Of a DNA stretch of 64,000 nt, positions 63,907-64,000 are shown one piece after another. Numbering within the stretch: the stretch's first letter is position 1; each line of letters starts with the position of its first letter. The DNA is from Streptomyces coelicoflavus (GTDB lineage: Bacteria > Actinomycetota > Actinomycetes > Streptomycetales > Streptomycetaceae), in NCBI RefSeq assembly GCF_003112555.1, contig NZ_BEWB01000010.1, positions 248,001-312,000 of the forward strand. Direction: 5' to 3'. The notes below the pieces were generated by a model, which made no database searches, was not told the origin of the DNA, and was given only the letters and a program-made list of their open reading frames with translations. The position numbers and the translations under genes are program-made.

Positions 63907-64000
63907 GTGCGCAGATCGATCGGTCGCATCATTGCTTTGACTGCGGCGGCATTCGGATTGTTGCTTGCTGGATCGGGGGTGGCGCAAGCGGCGACACCTG
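63907..64000 (+). CDS. secreted protein, N-terminus only (cut by window)
   Basis: GTG 63907 with GGAGGGGAG upstream opens a frame reading VRRSIGRIIALTAAAFGLLL then AGSGVAQAATP, a typical Sec signal peptide with a probable cleavage after AQA. Codon use is less GC-biased than in neighbours (several TTG, ATT, GGA), which is common at signal peptides. Product unknown. Confidence 0.6.
   Translation, partial: MRRSIGRIIALTAAAFGLLLAGSGVAQAATP

Overview
The window is a very GC-rich (roughly 70-75%) chromosomal segment with strong G/C bias at third codon positions, many GTG starts, TGATG/ATGA/GTGA gene overlaps, an SsgB sporulation protein, and a gene order that I recall from Streptomyces chromosomes around relA, ruvCAB, thrS and ssgB (recollection, not a search). 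It reads as the core chromosome of a Streptomyces species. Parts of the order (thrS-HIT-pgsA-acyltransferase-pimA; secD-secF-apt-relA-cyclophilin-MBL-hisS; alaS-ruvX-mltG-aroE) are also kept in Mycobacterium.

Layout. 1-3.3 kb: the end of a CysG/CobA-type uroporphyrinogen methyltransferase, a SpoU rRNA/tRNA methyltransferase, and a membrane-anchored Ser/Thr kinase on the minus strand. 3.9-5.7 kb: a 60-aa membrane peptide, an APH-type phosphotransferase and a TFIIB-type zinc-ribbon protein. 5.7-6.2 kb: a minus-strand cluster of five tRNAs (Gly, Cys and three Val-GAC). 6.4-12.7 kb: pabB-pabC, a double-GNAT protein, a DsbA-like thioredoxin, small membrane proteins (one 59-aa frame easily missed), a CGNR zinc-finger protein, ssgB and a PGPGW membrane protein. 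12.8-20.5 kb: two identical tRNA-Val(CAC) genes flank a sugar ABC transporter (binding protein plus two permeases), a YesL-like protein, a Tat-exported YetA/rhamnogalacturonan-lyase-like enzyme and an SRPBCC protein. The transporter promoter carries two LacI-type operators. 20.6-23.4 kb: a DEDDh exonuclease, and a translationally coupled DUF4365 nuclease-like/OB-like pair of unknown role.

23.4-33.3 kb: thrS, a HIT hydrolase, an unknown membrane protein, an EF-G-like GTPase with degenerate G motifs, and the phosphatidylinositol-mannoside operon pgsA-acyltransferase-pimA. 33.3-34.2 kb: a non-coding tract of tandem repeats that includes copies of the pimA 3' end. 34.2-46.6 kb: a LemA-like protein, pdxS-pdxT-yebC, ruvC-ruvA-ruvB, yajC-secD-secF-apt and relA. 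46.6-47.1 kb: remnants of a caspase/TPR protein. 47.1-54.7 kb: a DUF349 protein and a cyclophilin (minus), then MBL hydrolase-hisS, a VKOR protein, rarA and rpsD with a long leader. 54.7-64 kb: a STAND-type ATPase (minus), then DUF948-DUF6167-alaS-ruvX-mltG-aroE, and the start of a secreted protein cut by the window edge.

Most of the window is housekeeping: translation fidelity, protein export, Holliday-junction processing, stringent response, vitamin B6, folate/PABA, shikimate and cell-envelope lipid synthesis. The accessory-looking parts are the sugar-uptake cassette between the duplicated tRNAs, the DUF4365 pair, the repeat tract behind pimA and the caspase/TPR pseudogene. I see no CRISPR array, insertion sequence, phage or biosynthetic gene cluster.
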